From positions 359,718 to 423,717 of the forward strand of contig JAFGLW010000001.1 in NCBI GenBank assembly GCA_016927905.1: DNA of 64,000 nt. The letters run 5' to 3'. Made by a program: the position numbers and the translations under genes. The stretch is from a candidate division CSSED10-310 bacterium. GTDB lineage: Bacteria; CSSED10-310; JAFGJC01. How positions within the stretch are numbered: the first letter of the stretch is position 1; the number at the start of each line of letters is the position of its first letter. Shown here piece after piece: positions 37,356 through 46,082 of this stretch. The notes under the pieces were generated by a model. That model ran no database searches. It saw nothing but the letters and a program-made list of their open reading frames with translations, and had not been told where the DNA came from.

Positions 37356-39254
37356 TTAACGCGGATTTAAGTCACCAATCCAGACCGGGCTGGTGCAGGC
37401 CTCCTCCCCATCCATCTGCTGTACTTTCAGATAATACCAATCCCCTTCACGGCCTGCGGCTGGATCGGTCCACGAAATCCTCGCCATCCGTTCCGTTCCA
37501 TAAAATCGTTTGATCTCTTCACCGTTTTTAACCAGGATGATTCGCTCCAGGCAGCCTTCACCCAGAATAAACGCCGATATTTCAGCATGTCTGAAAACCG
37601 GCACCTCCGTGCTGCCCATCTCGAAACCATTCACCTGGAATTCAACGTAAATCCGGGCACCGGTCGTGGCATAGCATCTCCGAATGTACAAAGCTTCGAA
37701 AATCCGATCCCTACTCAATTCCTCCGCCCTGACCGCAACGGCGCCCCGGACGGATGCACCCCCCGTCCGCAGACCCGGATGACCGTCATGGGAATCGGAA
37801 GAAGCCATTGCACCCCACTGGAATCCCGCTTCCAGGGCATCCCGGTAAAAACCTCCGGCACGGGCGTTGTAAATCATCCGGGGGTTGCCATAGACCTCGC
37901 TGATTCCGTGAACTGATGCGATTTCCGCCAACCGGTACCGCTTCCGGTTGTCCATCCCGAAATCAAACGGGACCGGGCCGCCTCCCAGATGGTGGGGAAT
38001 AATCAGCGTATGAAGCGGATCGAAGGCGCTGGAGAGTTCCCGGGGTGAATCGAATTCGGGATCATTGTGATCGAATATGTTCAGGCTGTCACCCCTGACG
38101 ATCACGTTCCGGTGACCGTCTACCCACTGTGTCCATTCATATCCCAGAAGCACGGTGAACCGGCCCGTCTCATTGAACCGGTTTCCTTCCGATACATAAA
38201 ACTCCAGATTCTCCCCAAGCGCTTGAAAACCCCATGAATCGTGATCGGTCAGAGACGTAAAATCAAGACCGGCTGCCAACCGGGCATACCTGTAGTAATC
38301 CTCTGGCGTTCCGGTGCCGTCCGACAGAACCGAGTGGCCATGAATGTCACCCCAGTACAATCTCGATTTCCGGGCCATCGAATGCACGTATACCGGATTG
38401 CTCCATCCGGACAGGGCTGAAATATTGTGTTCCGCTGATCCCGCAGCTTCGACGAAAAATCGGCCGACACCCGTCTGAACCGCATTGAAATCAACCGAAC
38501 CGACCAGGTCGCCGGAAGTGACCTCCCGTTCCGCAGGCTGAAAAATATCCGGTGCCTTGATCCTGAAGATGCCCTCCCAGTCCGGTATCCAGTTCCACGC
38601 CCCGTCCAGCACCGCGATGCGCAGTTGACACGATTCGCCCACTCCCCGCTCGGACGGACACGTAACCAACAGGCGGCGGGCGGGACCTGGCAGGATGCGA
38701 ACGGCGGGCTGGGATTCAATCATCGCAAATGAACCGTTGCCATCGATATCCGTCAGAAAATAGAATTTCTGGGCTGATTCCGAAAACCGGTCGCTCAGGG
38801 CTGCGCCGCCTTTTCCCGGTTCAGCTCCGTAGACGAAGACGATTTGTTCCCCGGATTTCAGATTCCCCGAATCGAGCTGGACGAGGATGGATCTGTTTTC
38901 ACCTTCGGTGACGACGGCGCGAGTCGGACAGTCAACGGTCGTGTAACCGGGAAAGCCGGGATTGGATACCTGCGGCGCGGACCAGCCCCAATAAGGTGAA
39001 ACGATGAACAGGACACCCGCTTTCGGTTCCAACCCGGAAGGTCCGCATTCATAGGTGAATGTCAGCGTACAGGGGCTTGCAATCCGGACCGGACCTCCCG
39101 AGACATCGACCGTGCCTTCACCGTCCGTACCGGTATGCACCGACACGCTGCCGTCCCGGCATCCGACCGCGCCGGCCAGCAGAATAATCCAGACCACCGG
39201 TACATACTTCCACCGGTTTTCACGGCCGGCGACACGATGGTTTTCGGATACCAC
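37356..39254 (-). CDS. DUF3604-type lipoprotein with PHP metal-hydrolase domain
   Basis: 632 residues. A lipoprotein signal ends in LAGAVGC. Residues 50-275 are beta-sandwich-like; from about 280 a PHP-type metal site appears: YWGDIHGHSVLSDGTGTPEDYYRYAR, split at the second His, SLTDHDSWGF, IIPHHLGGG, and ASSDSHDGHPG. These His/Asp motifs match the trinuclear metal centre of PHP phosphoesterases as found in DUF3604. A C-terminal beta domain follows. Location is probably the outer membrane or periplasm; the substrate is unknown. Confidence 0.85.
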   Translation of the reverse strand: MVSENHRVAGRENRWKYVPVVWIILLAGAVGCRDGSVSVHTGTDGEGTVDVSGGPVRIASPCTLTFTYECGPSGLEPKAGVLFIVSPYWGWSAPQVSNPGFPGYTTVDCPTRAVVTEGENRSILVQLDSGNLKSGEQIVFVYGAEPGKGGAALSDRFSESAQKFYFLTDIDGNGSFAMIESQPAVRILPGPARRLLVTCPSERGVGESCQLRIAVLDGAWNWIPDWEGIFRIKAPDIFQPAEREVTSGDLVGSVDFNAVQTGVGRFFVEAAGSAEHNISALSGWSNPVYVHSMARKSRLYWGDIHGHSVLSDGTGTPEDYYRYARLAAGLDFTSLTDHDSWGFQALGENLEFYVSEGNRFNETGRFTVLLGYEWTQWVDGHRNVIVRGDSLNIFDHNDPEFDSPRELSSAFDPLHTLIIPHHLGGGPVPFDFGMDNRKRYRLAEIASVHGISEVYGNPRMIYNARAGGFYRDALEAGFQWGAMASSDSHDGHPGLRTGGASVRGAVAVRAEELSRDRIFEALYIRRCYATTGARIYVEFQVNGFEMGSTEVPVFRHAEISAFILGEGCLERIILVKNGEEIKRFYGTERMARISWTDPAAGREGDWYYLKVQQMDGEEACTSPVWIGDLNPR

Positions 39255-39311
39255 CTTACTGTTATCTCATGGCTTCCGAGTGGGGTGAACTCGTCGGGCA
39301 GTTTTACCGGG

Positions 39312-39560
39312 TCATTCCGCGATGAACGGCATCAATGCGATGTTACGCGCCCGCTTGATGGATAATGCCAGTTGCCTCTGATGCCGGGCACATGTCCCGG
39401 AAATTCTGCGCGGGATGATTTTGCCCCGTTCCGTGATGAATGTGCGAAGGGTCTCGATGTCCTTGTAATCCACCCATTCCGCGTGGTTTTGGCAAAACCG
39501 GCATATTTTCCGCTTTTTAAACCCGCGGCCCTTTTTACGTTTATTGTCTGGTCTGGCCAT
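39312..39560 (-). CDS. rpsR: 30S ribosomal protein S18
   Basis: 82 residues from the ATG at 39560, with AAAGGA upstream; the longer frame adds 18 unrelated residues. The body reads KICRFCQN...[51 protein letters not shown], given here in parts, and is full-length S18. Cys positions in CRFC and GTCARH suggest the zinc-binding form. It is unusual in not lying beside rpsF, ssb or rplI. It follows khpA on the same strand at 118 bases, probably one transcript. Confidence 0.96.
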   Translation of the reverse strand: MARPDNKRKKGRGFKKRKICRFCQNHAEWVDYKDIETLRTFITERGKIIPRRISGTCARHQRQLALSIKRARNIALMPFIAE

Positions 39561-39678
39561 TTCGCTGTTGTATCCTTTCAAATCTGGATAATTAAGAAAC
39601 GGAGTGCTGCGCACCCACCAGCAGGCTTGTTCGTTTCAACTATTCAAACAAATTCAATCCCTTCAATCCGCAATACCT

Positions 39679-39918
39679 TCATTCGTGGTCTTCCAATATC
39701 TCCACAACATATCTGCACCCGCGTTTCATTCCCACATTACTCAAGATTGTGCGTATCGCCGATATTGTGTTACCCCGCTTTCCAATCACCTTGCCAATGT
39801 CGGAATGGGCGACCCGGAGTTCGATGACGTTGGTATGTTCGCCTTTCACCTCGTTTACGTTGACATGCTCCGGGTTGTCAACCAGTTTCTTCGCGATCAT
39901 TTCCACTAATTCCCGCAT
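39679..39918 (-). CDS. khpA: KH-domain RNA-binding protein KhpA
   Basis: 79 residues, a single KH domain with the GxxG loop in IGKVIGKRGNTISAIRTIL. KhpA pairs with KhpB (EloR) and binds many RNAs in Gram-positive bacteria. In most genomes it lies in the rpsP-khpA-rimM-trmD cluster, whereas here it precedes rpsR. The start follows GAAGGAGATG. The 262 bases upstream to the divergent gene at 40182 hold its promoter. Confidence 0.93.
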   Translation of the reverse strand: MRELVEMIAKKLVDNPEHVNVNEVKGEHTNVIELRVAHSDIGKVIGKRGNTISAIRTILSNVGMKRGCRYVVEILEDHE

Positions 39919-40181
39919 AATTCATCTCCTTCGCCTGTAAACCACAGTTTTGACGGCCAGCCGCCATCAAATCGGGCAGATGGAGTCTAAGTCGAATGGA
40001 TCGAGAATGTCAAATAATTCTGAAAACAACATCTTCCAGAATCCGTTTTCTGCCTGCAGACTCCAAAACGCTCAACCCATCGGGACGGATATATTTATTT
40101 CTTGTCAGTTACAATGTCATGTGCTATGGTTTGGCCGTCCGCATATCAAGCGTACTTCGATGAGAAGCCCTGGAGGACGCG
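39919..40181. promoter_or_regulatory. Divergent intergenic region with a plus-strand promoter candidate
   Basis: Between khpA (minus) and the small gene at 40182 (plus). On the plus strand TTGTCA (about 40104) and TATGGT (about 40127) are 17 bases apart and make a fair sigma-70 promoter. GGAGG at 40171-40175 is the ribosome site of the plus gene. No RNA gene recognised. Confidence 0.4.
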
Positions 40182-40544
40182 ATGAAGGAAATTACGATAA
40201 TCTGGATTGACAAAAAAGAAGCCAGAATATTCACATGCAATCCATATGACATACTTGAAACGCATCATTTTTCATCAAGCGAACCGGAACTTCCACCCCT
40301 GGGAATGACCCCGGAATTCAGAAAAACAAAATCGAAGGCTCGGCAGGAATTCTACGGACAGATCGCCTCGAAAATTGAATTATCCCGTGAAATTGTTCTT
40401 TTCGGTCCGGACAATGTGAAAGAGGAATTTCTGGAGTATCTCAATGCCAGCGAACCCCAGATGTTCGTCAAAGTCATTGGAGTTGAATCGTCCATTGATA
40501 TGCCTGAGGAAAAAATCATCGCCAGGGGGCGAAAATATCTCTAG
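40182..40544 (+). CDS. Small protein resembling the C-terminal eRF1-like domain of bacterial release-factor-type proteins
   Basis: 120 residues, no signal or membrane segment. ITIIWIDKKEARIFTCN at the start and LFGPDNVKEEFLEYLN in the middle recall the baeRF/host-attachment family (eRF1 domain 3 fold), where an early strand WIDxxxARIF is followed by a GPxxxKxxFxxYL segment. This likeness is from memory and unverified. GGAGG lies 6 bases before the start. The universal-stress-like gene follows after 90 bases on the same strand, so the two may be co-transcribed. Confidence 0.6.
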   Translation: MKEITIIWIDKKEARIFTCNPYDILETHHFSSSEPELPPLGMTPEFRKTKSKARQEFYGQIASKIELSREIVLFGPDNVKEEFLEYLNASEPQMFVKVIGVESSIDMPEEKIIARGRKYL

Positions 40545-40634
40545 TGTAATTTTGCTATTGAATATTCCGATTCTAGCCCGGCGGATTCGTTCTCTCGCCT
40601 TCAAACCCGATCCAAAAGGAAGTTTTAGGAGTCA

Positions 40635-42380
40635 ATGCCGGATATTACATCACCCACACCAGGTCGCAGACCGCTCCAGTTGAAAATATTGGTCCCCCTG
40701 TTCCACTCGGACCGCTTCCACCGGATTCTGGATCTGATCGCCGGATCCATTCCTTCCATTCACTGCCACTATTTCTTCTTGCATGTCACCGATTCGACCG
40801 ATGCGGAACAGATCGCTGACATATACCAGGACATTCACTTGCATGCATCCCGACACATCCAGCCGGGCGGATTCTCCATCCGGATTTCCGAAGGAGACAC
40901 ACTAAAAACTGTCCTGGATTCAGCCGACGCATCGGGCGCAAATCTGATTCTCGTACCGTATGCCCATTCCATGATTCCCACTCGATTCGATAACCTGAAA
41001 ATCGTCCGGGACCTGCTACGGAAATCACATGTCCCCCTGATTTTTCTTCCTGATCCGCACGGGACAACCCGGACATATGTCCCGGTCCGGAACATCCTGC
41101 TTGTTTCCAATTCCCGGTTCATCAGCCGGAAAGCGCTGGCGGACGCCTTCAGAACAAAGCGGCTCCTGGATGCCCGCCTGCATATCGCCCTGAAATCCGG
41201 TAAAAGGACCGAACGGGAAAACCGGAGCCGCATCGATTACGCCATCCATCGTTATCTCACACGGGCGGAATGCAACGAATGGTCGCCGTCCACCCTGAGC
41301 ATGAAAAACATGATTTCTCTAGCAGCCTGCATACGGAATTCCGATATCGACATGGTGATCGTCGATGACTGCCGGAGCGAATTTGCAGGACCGAATCATT
41401 CGTGGCGGGGTCTTTACCGGTTCATCCGACATATGGACCGGCCGGTCCGGGTAACCCGATCTTATGACCAACTCGCCTTTGTTGAACGGAAATACCGGAA
41501 CGTTTTCAACCGGCTGTCCGGCTATGAACTGGCCGAATCGGCAACTTCGAGCAGACCGATTCTATCGGAGGGAACCGAAGTGCTCCGTTCCGGTTCTGAA
41601 CTGCTGTTCGGTATTTACAGCAGAAACGGAATCATGAACATCCTGCAACGCTACGGCCTGAATCAGGATCTCGAATCGGCCGGATACCGGGATATTGAAA
41701 TCGACCTGGACACCGGTGATCCATTCAGGCAGCGGATCCGTATTTTTCCCGGGACGGAAGGTCCTCCCATACCCCTGGTCGACGTCATTTTGCGCAGATC
41801 AAACACACCGGGATCCCCGGAGACAGTTCAATCCATCCCTGCCGTCAACGGCATGTTCCTGGTAATCGAATGGCTTCAACTTCAGGATCCGCTGCGCAAA
41901 TACCATTTGGATATGATTCCCCTGCCCGGCCAGGATTATCCCGGACTCGGCCTGGGATGGAAGGCCCTTTTCCTGCTGAAACTGATGGCGGAACGTATGG
42001 GAGCTTCCGGACTCTGCAACTTTCCCCAGTTCTACCATACTGCAAGGATATTCCAGCGGTATTTCTATTTTGCTTCACCCGAAATGCACGGCAGGATTCT
42101 GGCACTGGACCGGGATACCTACCCGATTCACAGCGGTCCGGTTTCCTGGGCGGTCCTGCACGGGCTGGTGGTGGAAAAATCTCAGAAACAAACCTCCGTG
42201 TTCAAATGGCAAAGTTCACTCCAGATACTGCCATTGTCGGCACAGCTTACCGCATATTTTAAATCGGTCGAATATCGCAGGGAGGTGCTGAAGGCTTTGA
42301 AAGAATTTCAGTTCGACATCAACCGGAACGAATTCGACAGGCTCGAATCCAATGGCAAGCTTTATTCGATACCCGGATAG
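40635..42380 (+). CDS. Orphan protein with two universal-stress-protein-like domains and an unknown C-terminal half
   Basis: 581 residues. Residues 15-140 (LKILVPLFHSDRFHRILDLIAG, ISEGDTLKTVLDSADASGANLILVPYAHS, SHVPLIFLPD) follow the alternating alpha/beta order of UspA, as does a weaker second unit at about 150-280 (NILLVSNSRFISRKALADAF, NSDIDMVIVDD). The canonical ATP loop G-2x-G-9x-G(S/T) is not clear in either. The last 250 residues contain WLQLQDPLRKYHLDMIPLPGQDYPGLGLGWK and a helical end; I do not recognise them. Soluble. It may sense stress or bind a nucleotide. The ribosome site is AGGAG, and the beta-CASP gene follows after 32 bases. Confidence 0.6.
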   Translation: MPDITSPTPGRRPLQLKILVPLFHSDRFHRILDLIAGSIPSIHCHYFFLHVTDSTDAEQIADIYQDIHLHASRHIQPGGFSIRISEGDTLKTVLDSADASGANLILVPYAHSMIPTRFDNLKIVRDLLRKSHVPLIFLPDPHGTTRTYVPVRNILLVSNSRFISRKALADAFRTKRLLDARLHIALKSGKRTERENRSRIDYAIHRYLTRAECNEWSPSTLSMKNMISLAACIRNSDIDMVIVDDCRSEFAGPNHSWRGLYRFIRHMDRPVRVTRSYDQLAFVERKYRNVFNRLSGYELAESATSSRPILSEGTEVLRSGSELLFGIYSRNGIMNILQRYGLNQDLESAGYRDIEIDLDTGDPFRQRIRIFPGTEGPPIPLVDVILRRSNTPGSPETVQSIPAVNGMFLVIEWLQLQDPLRKYHLDMIPLPGQDYPGLGLGWKALFLLKLMAERMGASGLCNFPQFYHTARIFQRYFYFASPEMHGRILALDRDTYPIHSGPVSWAVLHGLVVEKSQKQTSVFKWQSSLQILPLSAQLTAYFKSVEYRREVLKALKEFQFDINRNEFDRLESNGKLYSIPG

Positions 42381-42412
42381 CTTCTGTCAGATATTAAGAG
42401 GAAGGAGAAGGC

Positions 42413-43822
42413 GTGAATCAATCAAATTTCAAACTTGTTTTCATGGGAGCGACTGGCACCGTAACCGGATCGCGGACAGCCGTGATCGCCGGACCGAAAC
42501 TGGATGACCGGATCCTCGTGGATTGCGGTCTTTTCCAGGGATTGAAGGAATTGCGCCTGAGAAACTGGAATCCGTTTCCCATGGATCCCGGATCGATCGG
42601 TGCCGTATTTCTGACCCATGCACATATCGATCACAGCGGGTACCTTCCCCGGCTGGTGAAATCCGGGTTTCAGGGTCCGGTCTACTGCACGCCCGCTTCA
42701 GCGGATCTCCTTCATATCATGCTTCTGGACTCGGCACATCTCCAGGAGGAAGAAGCCCGGTTTGCGAACAAAACCGGTTTTTCCAAACATAAACCGGCTC
42801 TGCCGCTCTACGATACTGCGGATGCCCGGGCAGCCCTGGAACTCCTGCACCCGACAGCGCTGCATACCGAGATCCGGGTCGGAGATCGAATCCGGGCGAC
42901 ATTTCACGATGCGGGCCACATTCTGGGAGCCGGCTCGCTCCGGGTGGACCTGATGAATCGTTCCACCAGTGCGAACGTGCTGTTTTCAGGCGATATCGGA
43001 CGTTTCGGCGTTCCCATCCACAGCGATCCCGAATCCCCGGATTCCCCGGACATAATCGTAATGGAATCGACATACGGCAATCGGATGCATCCCCTGGATG
43101 ACCCTTATGATTCCCTGGCTTCAGTGATCAATGAGACCATCAGCCGGAACGGCGTTCTGCTCATCCCGGCGTTCGCCGTAGGCCGGACCCAGGTCATCAT
43201 GTACATGCTGCGGGAAATGCAGACGGCAGGGGATATCCCCAAGGTGCCCGTCTATCTGGACAGCCCGATGGCCATACGCGCCTTTGAAGCTTACGGTCTC
43301 CACGAAAACAGCTTGGACAGCGAGACGGCGTTCATGAGGCGAAAAGGCGATCACCCCATGAAACCCGATAACTTGCATTTCTGTTCGAGTCAGGAAGAAT
43401 CCAAAGCGCTGAATTCAATAACAAACTCCGCAATCATCGTCTCCGCCAGCGGTATGGCCACCGGCGGCAGGATTCTCCATCACCTCAAACACCGTCTTCC
43501 CCACGCCCGGAATACCGTGCTGTTTATCGGGTACCAGGGCACCGGAACCCGGGGACGGACCATCCAGGAAGGACGGGAATCCGTCAAGATCCACGGATCC
43601 CAGATCCCGATCCGCAGCCGGATTGAATCGATCCAGGGGTTCAGCGCTCACGCGGATCAGGATGAACTGCTTCTCTGGCTGAAAAAATTCCAATCGCTGC
43701 CCCGGAAAATTTTATTGAATCACGGAGAATCCGAATCCATCGAAGCACTGGCAAAACTGATTGCCAGAAAATTTCGAGTCGAGACGATGATTCCGGAGTA
43801 CCTGGAGGAAATTGAGCTTTAA
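42413..43822 (+). CDS. Beta-CASP metallo-beta-lactamase-fold RNase
   Basis: 469 residues from GTG 42413 (GGAAGGAGAAG upstream). The metal site is HAHIDH (69-74), with later ligands in FHDAGHILGAGSL, FSGDIGR and QGFSAHADQDELL; the beta-CASP motif with SGMATGGRILHHLKHRL follows. It resembles the family of RNA-processing nucleases related to CPSF73 and TTHA0252 (YsxC-type RNase J relatives). It should cut RNA as endonuclease or 5' exonuclease in the cytoplasm. It converges on the CaCA exchanger gene with 34 bases between stops. Confidence 0.9.
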   Translation: MNQSNFKLVFMGATGTVTGSRTAVIAGPKLDDRILVDCGLFQGLKELRLRNWNPFPMDPGSIGAVFLTHAHIDHSGYLPRLVKSGFQGPVYCTPASADLLHIMLLDSAHLQEEEARFANKTGFSKHKPALPLYDTADARAALELLHPTALHTEIRVGDRIRATFHDAGHILGAGSLRVDLMNRSTSANVLFSGDIGRFGVPIHSDPESPDSPDIIVMESTYGNRMHPLDDPYDSLASVINETISRNGVLLIPAFAVGRTQVIMYMLREMQTAGDIPKVPVYLDSPMAIRAFEAYGLHENSLDSETAFMRRKGDHPMKPDNLHFCSSQEESKALNSITNSAIIVSASGMATGGRILHHLKHRLPHARNTVLFIGYQGTGTRGRTIQEGRESVKIHGSQIPIRSRIESIQGFSAHADQDELLLWLKKFQSLPRKILLNHGESESIEALAKLIARKFRVETMIPEYLEEIEL

Positions 43823-43856
43823 ATCCTTTGGATCCGTTTTCCCCGCGCGGCCGCTT

Positions 43857-44801
43857 TCAGTGCAGAATCAACCACATGAACAAACCGTATAAAAGCAGAA
43901 GAGTGATTCCGTCCATCTGCCGAAGCAGCCTGTTTTTCCTGGCGAGGAGCCAGATCAGAGCTCCGGAGGCAAATGCGAAACCCAACTCTACCCTGAATTC
44001 CGACCAGTCGGATGCGAGCGGACGGAACAGAGCGCTTCCGCCGATCACCATCAACAGATTGAACACACAAGATCCGATCGCGTTGCCCACCCCGATATCC
44101 ATCTCCCTGCGGATGATCCCGACCATCGAAGTGATCAACTCGGGAAGCGATGTGCCGACAGCTACGATCGTCGCACCGATGATACGGGGAGGAACATCGA
44201 TCCGCTCGGCCACAAATGTCGCACTCTCGACGACCCATTTCCCTCCGATAAACAACAGCAGACATCCGGCCAAAACCGCTCCGAACGAAACCGCACGGTG
44301 CCCGGCCCAGAAATCCGTCATTTCGAAATCAATCGGGATAATTTTGCGGCGCGACCGGTAAAAGCTGAAAATTGTGTAGGAAATCACTCCCAGGGAAAGA
44401 ATCAGACCCTCCAGGCGGCCGATCACCGTGCCGGTCCAGCCCATCAGAACGACAATCACCGTTATCGCAAGCATGATCGGTATCTGCACAAATACGATTT
44501 CCCGCTCGATTTCCACCGGATGCATCACTGCGATGACTCCCAGAACCACCGCAATGTTGAAAATATTCGAACCCAGAACATTCCCGAGGGCGATTCCCGA
44601 AACACCCTTCATCGTGGCAACCACACTGGCCATGAACTCCGGCATGGATGTCCCGTAAGCCACAATGGTCAATCCAACCACCAGGGGATTGATCCCGAAA
44701 GCCCGAGCAATTCCGGAACCTCCACGCACCAGAAGCTCGGCTCCCGCAATAAGAAAGGCGAATCCGCAGGCCATAACAAAGATGTTGAAAACAATATCCA
44801 T
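43857..44801 (-). CDS. Calcium/sodium exchanger (CaCA family, YrbG-like)
   Basis: 314 residues, about ten membrane helices in two inverted halves. The alpha-1 repeat reads GINPLVVGLTIVAYGTSMPEFMAS and alpha-2 IIGATIVAVGTSLPELITSM, given separately, each with the ion-binding Glu/Ser set. The length matches the bacterial YrbG/NCX_Mj type. It should move Ca2+ out against Na+ or H+ across the inner membrane. It shares orientation with the aldo/keto reductase, 166 bases away. Confidence 0.92.
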   Translation of the reverse strand: MDIVFNIFVMACGFAFLIAGAELLVRGGSGIARAFGINPLVVGLTIVAYGTSMPEFMASVVATMKGVSGIALGNVLGSNIFNIAVVLGVIAVMHPVEIEREIVFVQIPIMLAITVIVVLMGWTGTVIGRLEGLILSLGVISYTIFSFYRSRRKIIPIDFEMTDFWAGHRAVSFGAVLAGCLLLFIGGKWVVESATFVAERIDVPPRIIGATIVAVGTSLPELITSMVGIIRREMDIGVGNAIGSCVFNLLMVIGGSALFRPLASDWSEFRVELGFAFASGALIWLLARKNRLLRQMDGITLLLLYGLFMWLILH

Positions 44802-44967
44802 TCTTCTGCTGATTCCTCACATGTCAGATGGTTCCCACAAAACGATTGTATTGTTCGTGAAGTCATCCGTAATATCAACTTTTTTCATTTCCGGCCGTTT
44901 GTTGCGGGCATCGATTGACGGATGAAGGATGGAGCCGGGCGGAAATGGCTTCTGTCCCGGCGGCGGT

Positions 44968-45969
44968 TCACCGATTGTAGTCCGGGATTTTGCCTTTGAG
45001 ATGATGCCAGATCGTATCGCAAGCCGCCTGGATTTCCTCCGGTAAGGGATCTCCCAGGGCATCCAGATTTTCCTTCAGCTGGCCGGACCGGCTGGCGCCC
45101 AGAATAATGCCGGTGATCCCGGGACGGTGCAGCAGCCAGTTCAAGGACAGACCGATCAGGGACCGCCCGCACCGGGCTGCCAGGTCTTTCAGTTCCTTCA
45201 GGGCATTGAACATGCTTTCATGCCAGTACCGATCCTGATAATAAGGAAACACATCGAACCGTCCCCCTTTCTGAACGCCGCTTACTGGTGAATGTTTACC
45301 CGACAGGATGCCGGCGGCGAGCGGGTTGTAGGTGTAAACGGAAAGATTCAGATCCCGACAGCATGGAAGCAGCTCCTGTTCGATGCTCCGGGCCACGAGA
45401 TTGTATATGGGCTGCACGATCGTGGGAGCGGTGAGGGAGCGCCGGTCGGCAATCCAGTGCGATTTCATCAGCTGCCAGGCGGCAAAATTGGACAGGCCCA
45501 GGACATGCACCTTTCCTTCCCGGACCAGATCATGAACCGCATGGAGCGTTTCCTCCAGATCCGTTTCGTAATCCGGCTGATGCAGATAAAGGATGTCGAC
45601 ATAATCCGTCTGGAGACGCCGGAGCGATTTTTCCACCTCGTTCCGGACGGTTCGACGCGACAGCCCCACACTCATTGGATCATCGCCAATCTGATAACGG
45701 ATCTTGGTTCCGATGACCACACGGTCCCGTCGCTGTTTCGCCCATTTCCCCAGGATTGCTTCCGATTCGCCGGCGCTGTAGGCGTTGGCTGTATCGAAGA
45801 AAAAAATGCCGCGTTCGAAGGCCATGTCCAGCAGGACATGAGATTCCTTTTCATTCAGCTGCGCGCCGAACGTCATCGTACCCATGCAGATCCTGGAACA
45901 TCTCAGCCCGGTACGCTTTAAAAATACCGTGCCGAACGGACCGTGACTGATTTGCGGATCGGTGATCAT
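44968..45969 (-). CDS. Aldo/keto reductase
   Basis: 333 residues, TIM-barrel NADPH oxidoreductase. FFDTANAYSAGESEAILGKW holds the catalytic Asp and Tyr; the catalytic Lys is in VIGTKIRY and the His in DILYLHQPDYETDLEE. C-terminal NADPH-binding residues are in GIILGASRSGQLKENLDAL. Like most of the family, the substrate cannot be told from sequence. The 166 bases between its stop and the exchanger gene hold an open frame to 44817 without a start signal or recognisable domain, so I leave them unannotated. Confidence 0.93.
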   Translation of the reverse strand: MITDPQISHGPFGTVFLKRTGLRCSRICMGTMTFGAQLNEKESHVLLDMAFERGIFFFDTANAYSAGESEAILGKWAKQRRDRVVIGTKIRYQIGDDPMSVGLSRRTVRNEVEKSLRRLQTDYVDILYLHQPDYETDLEETLHAVHDLVREGKVHVLGLSNFAAWQLMKSHWIADRRSLTAPTIVQPIYNLVARSIEQELLPCCRDLNLSVYTYNPLAAGILSGKHSPVSGVQKGGRFDVFPYYQDRYWHESMFNALKELKDLAARCGRSLIGLSLNWLLHRPGITGIILGASRSGQLKENLDALGDPLPEEIQAACDTIWHHLKGKIPDYNR

Positions 45970-46082
45970 TTAATGTATCCTCCTGTTTTTGACCAGGATG
46001 CGTGATGCACCCCAGATTTAAGCAAACCTCGTTTTACATGCTACAATTATTCGCGAACATATCAAGTTCAACAGGTTGACAG

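Noticed and set aside
44817..45062. Minus-strand frame after the aldo/keto reductase
   Set aside because: It begins inside the reductase gene in another frame; no start signal, length or domain supports it.
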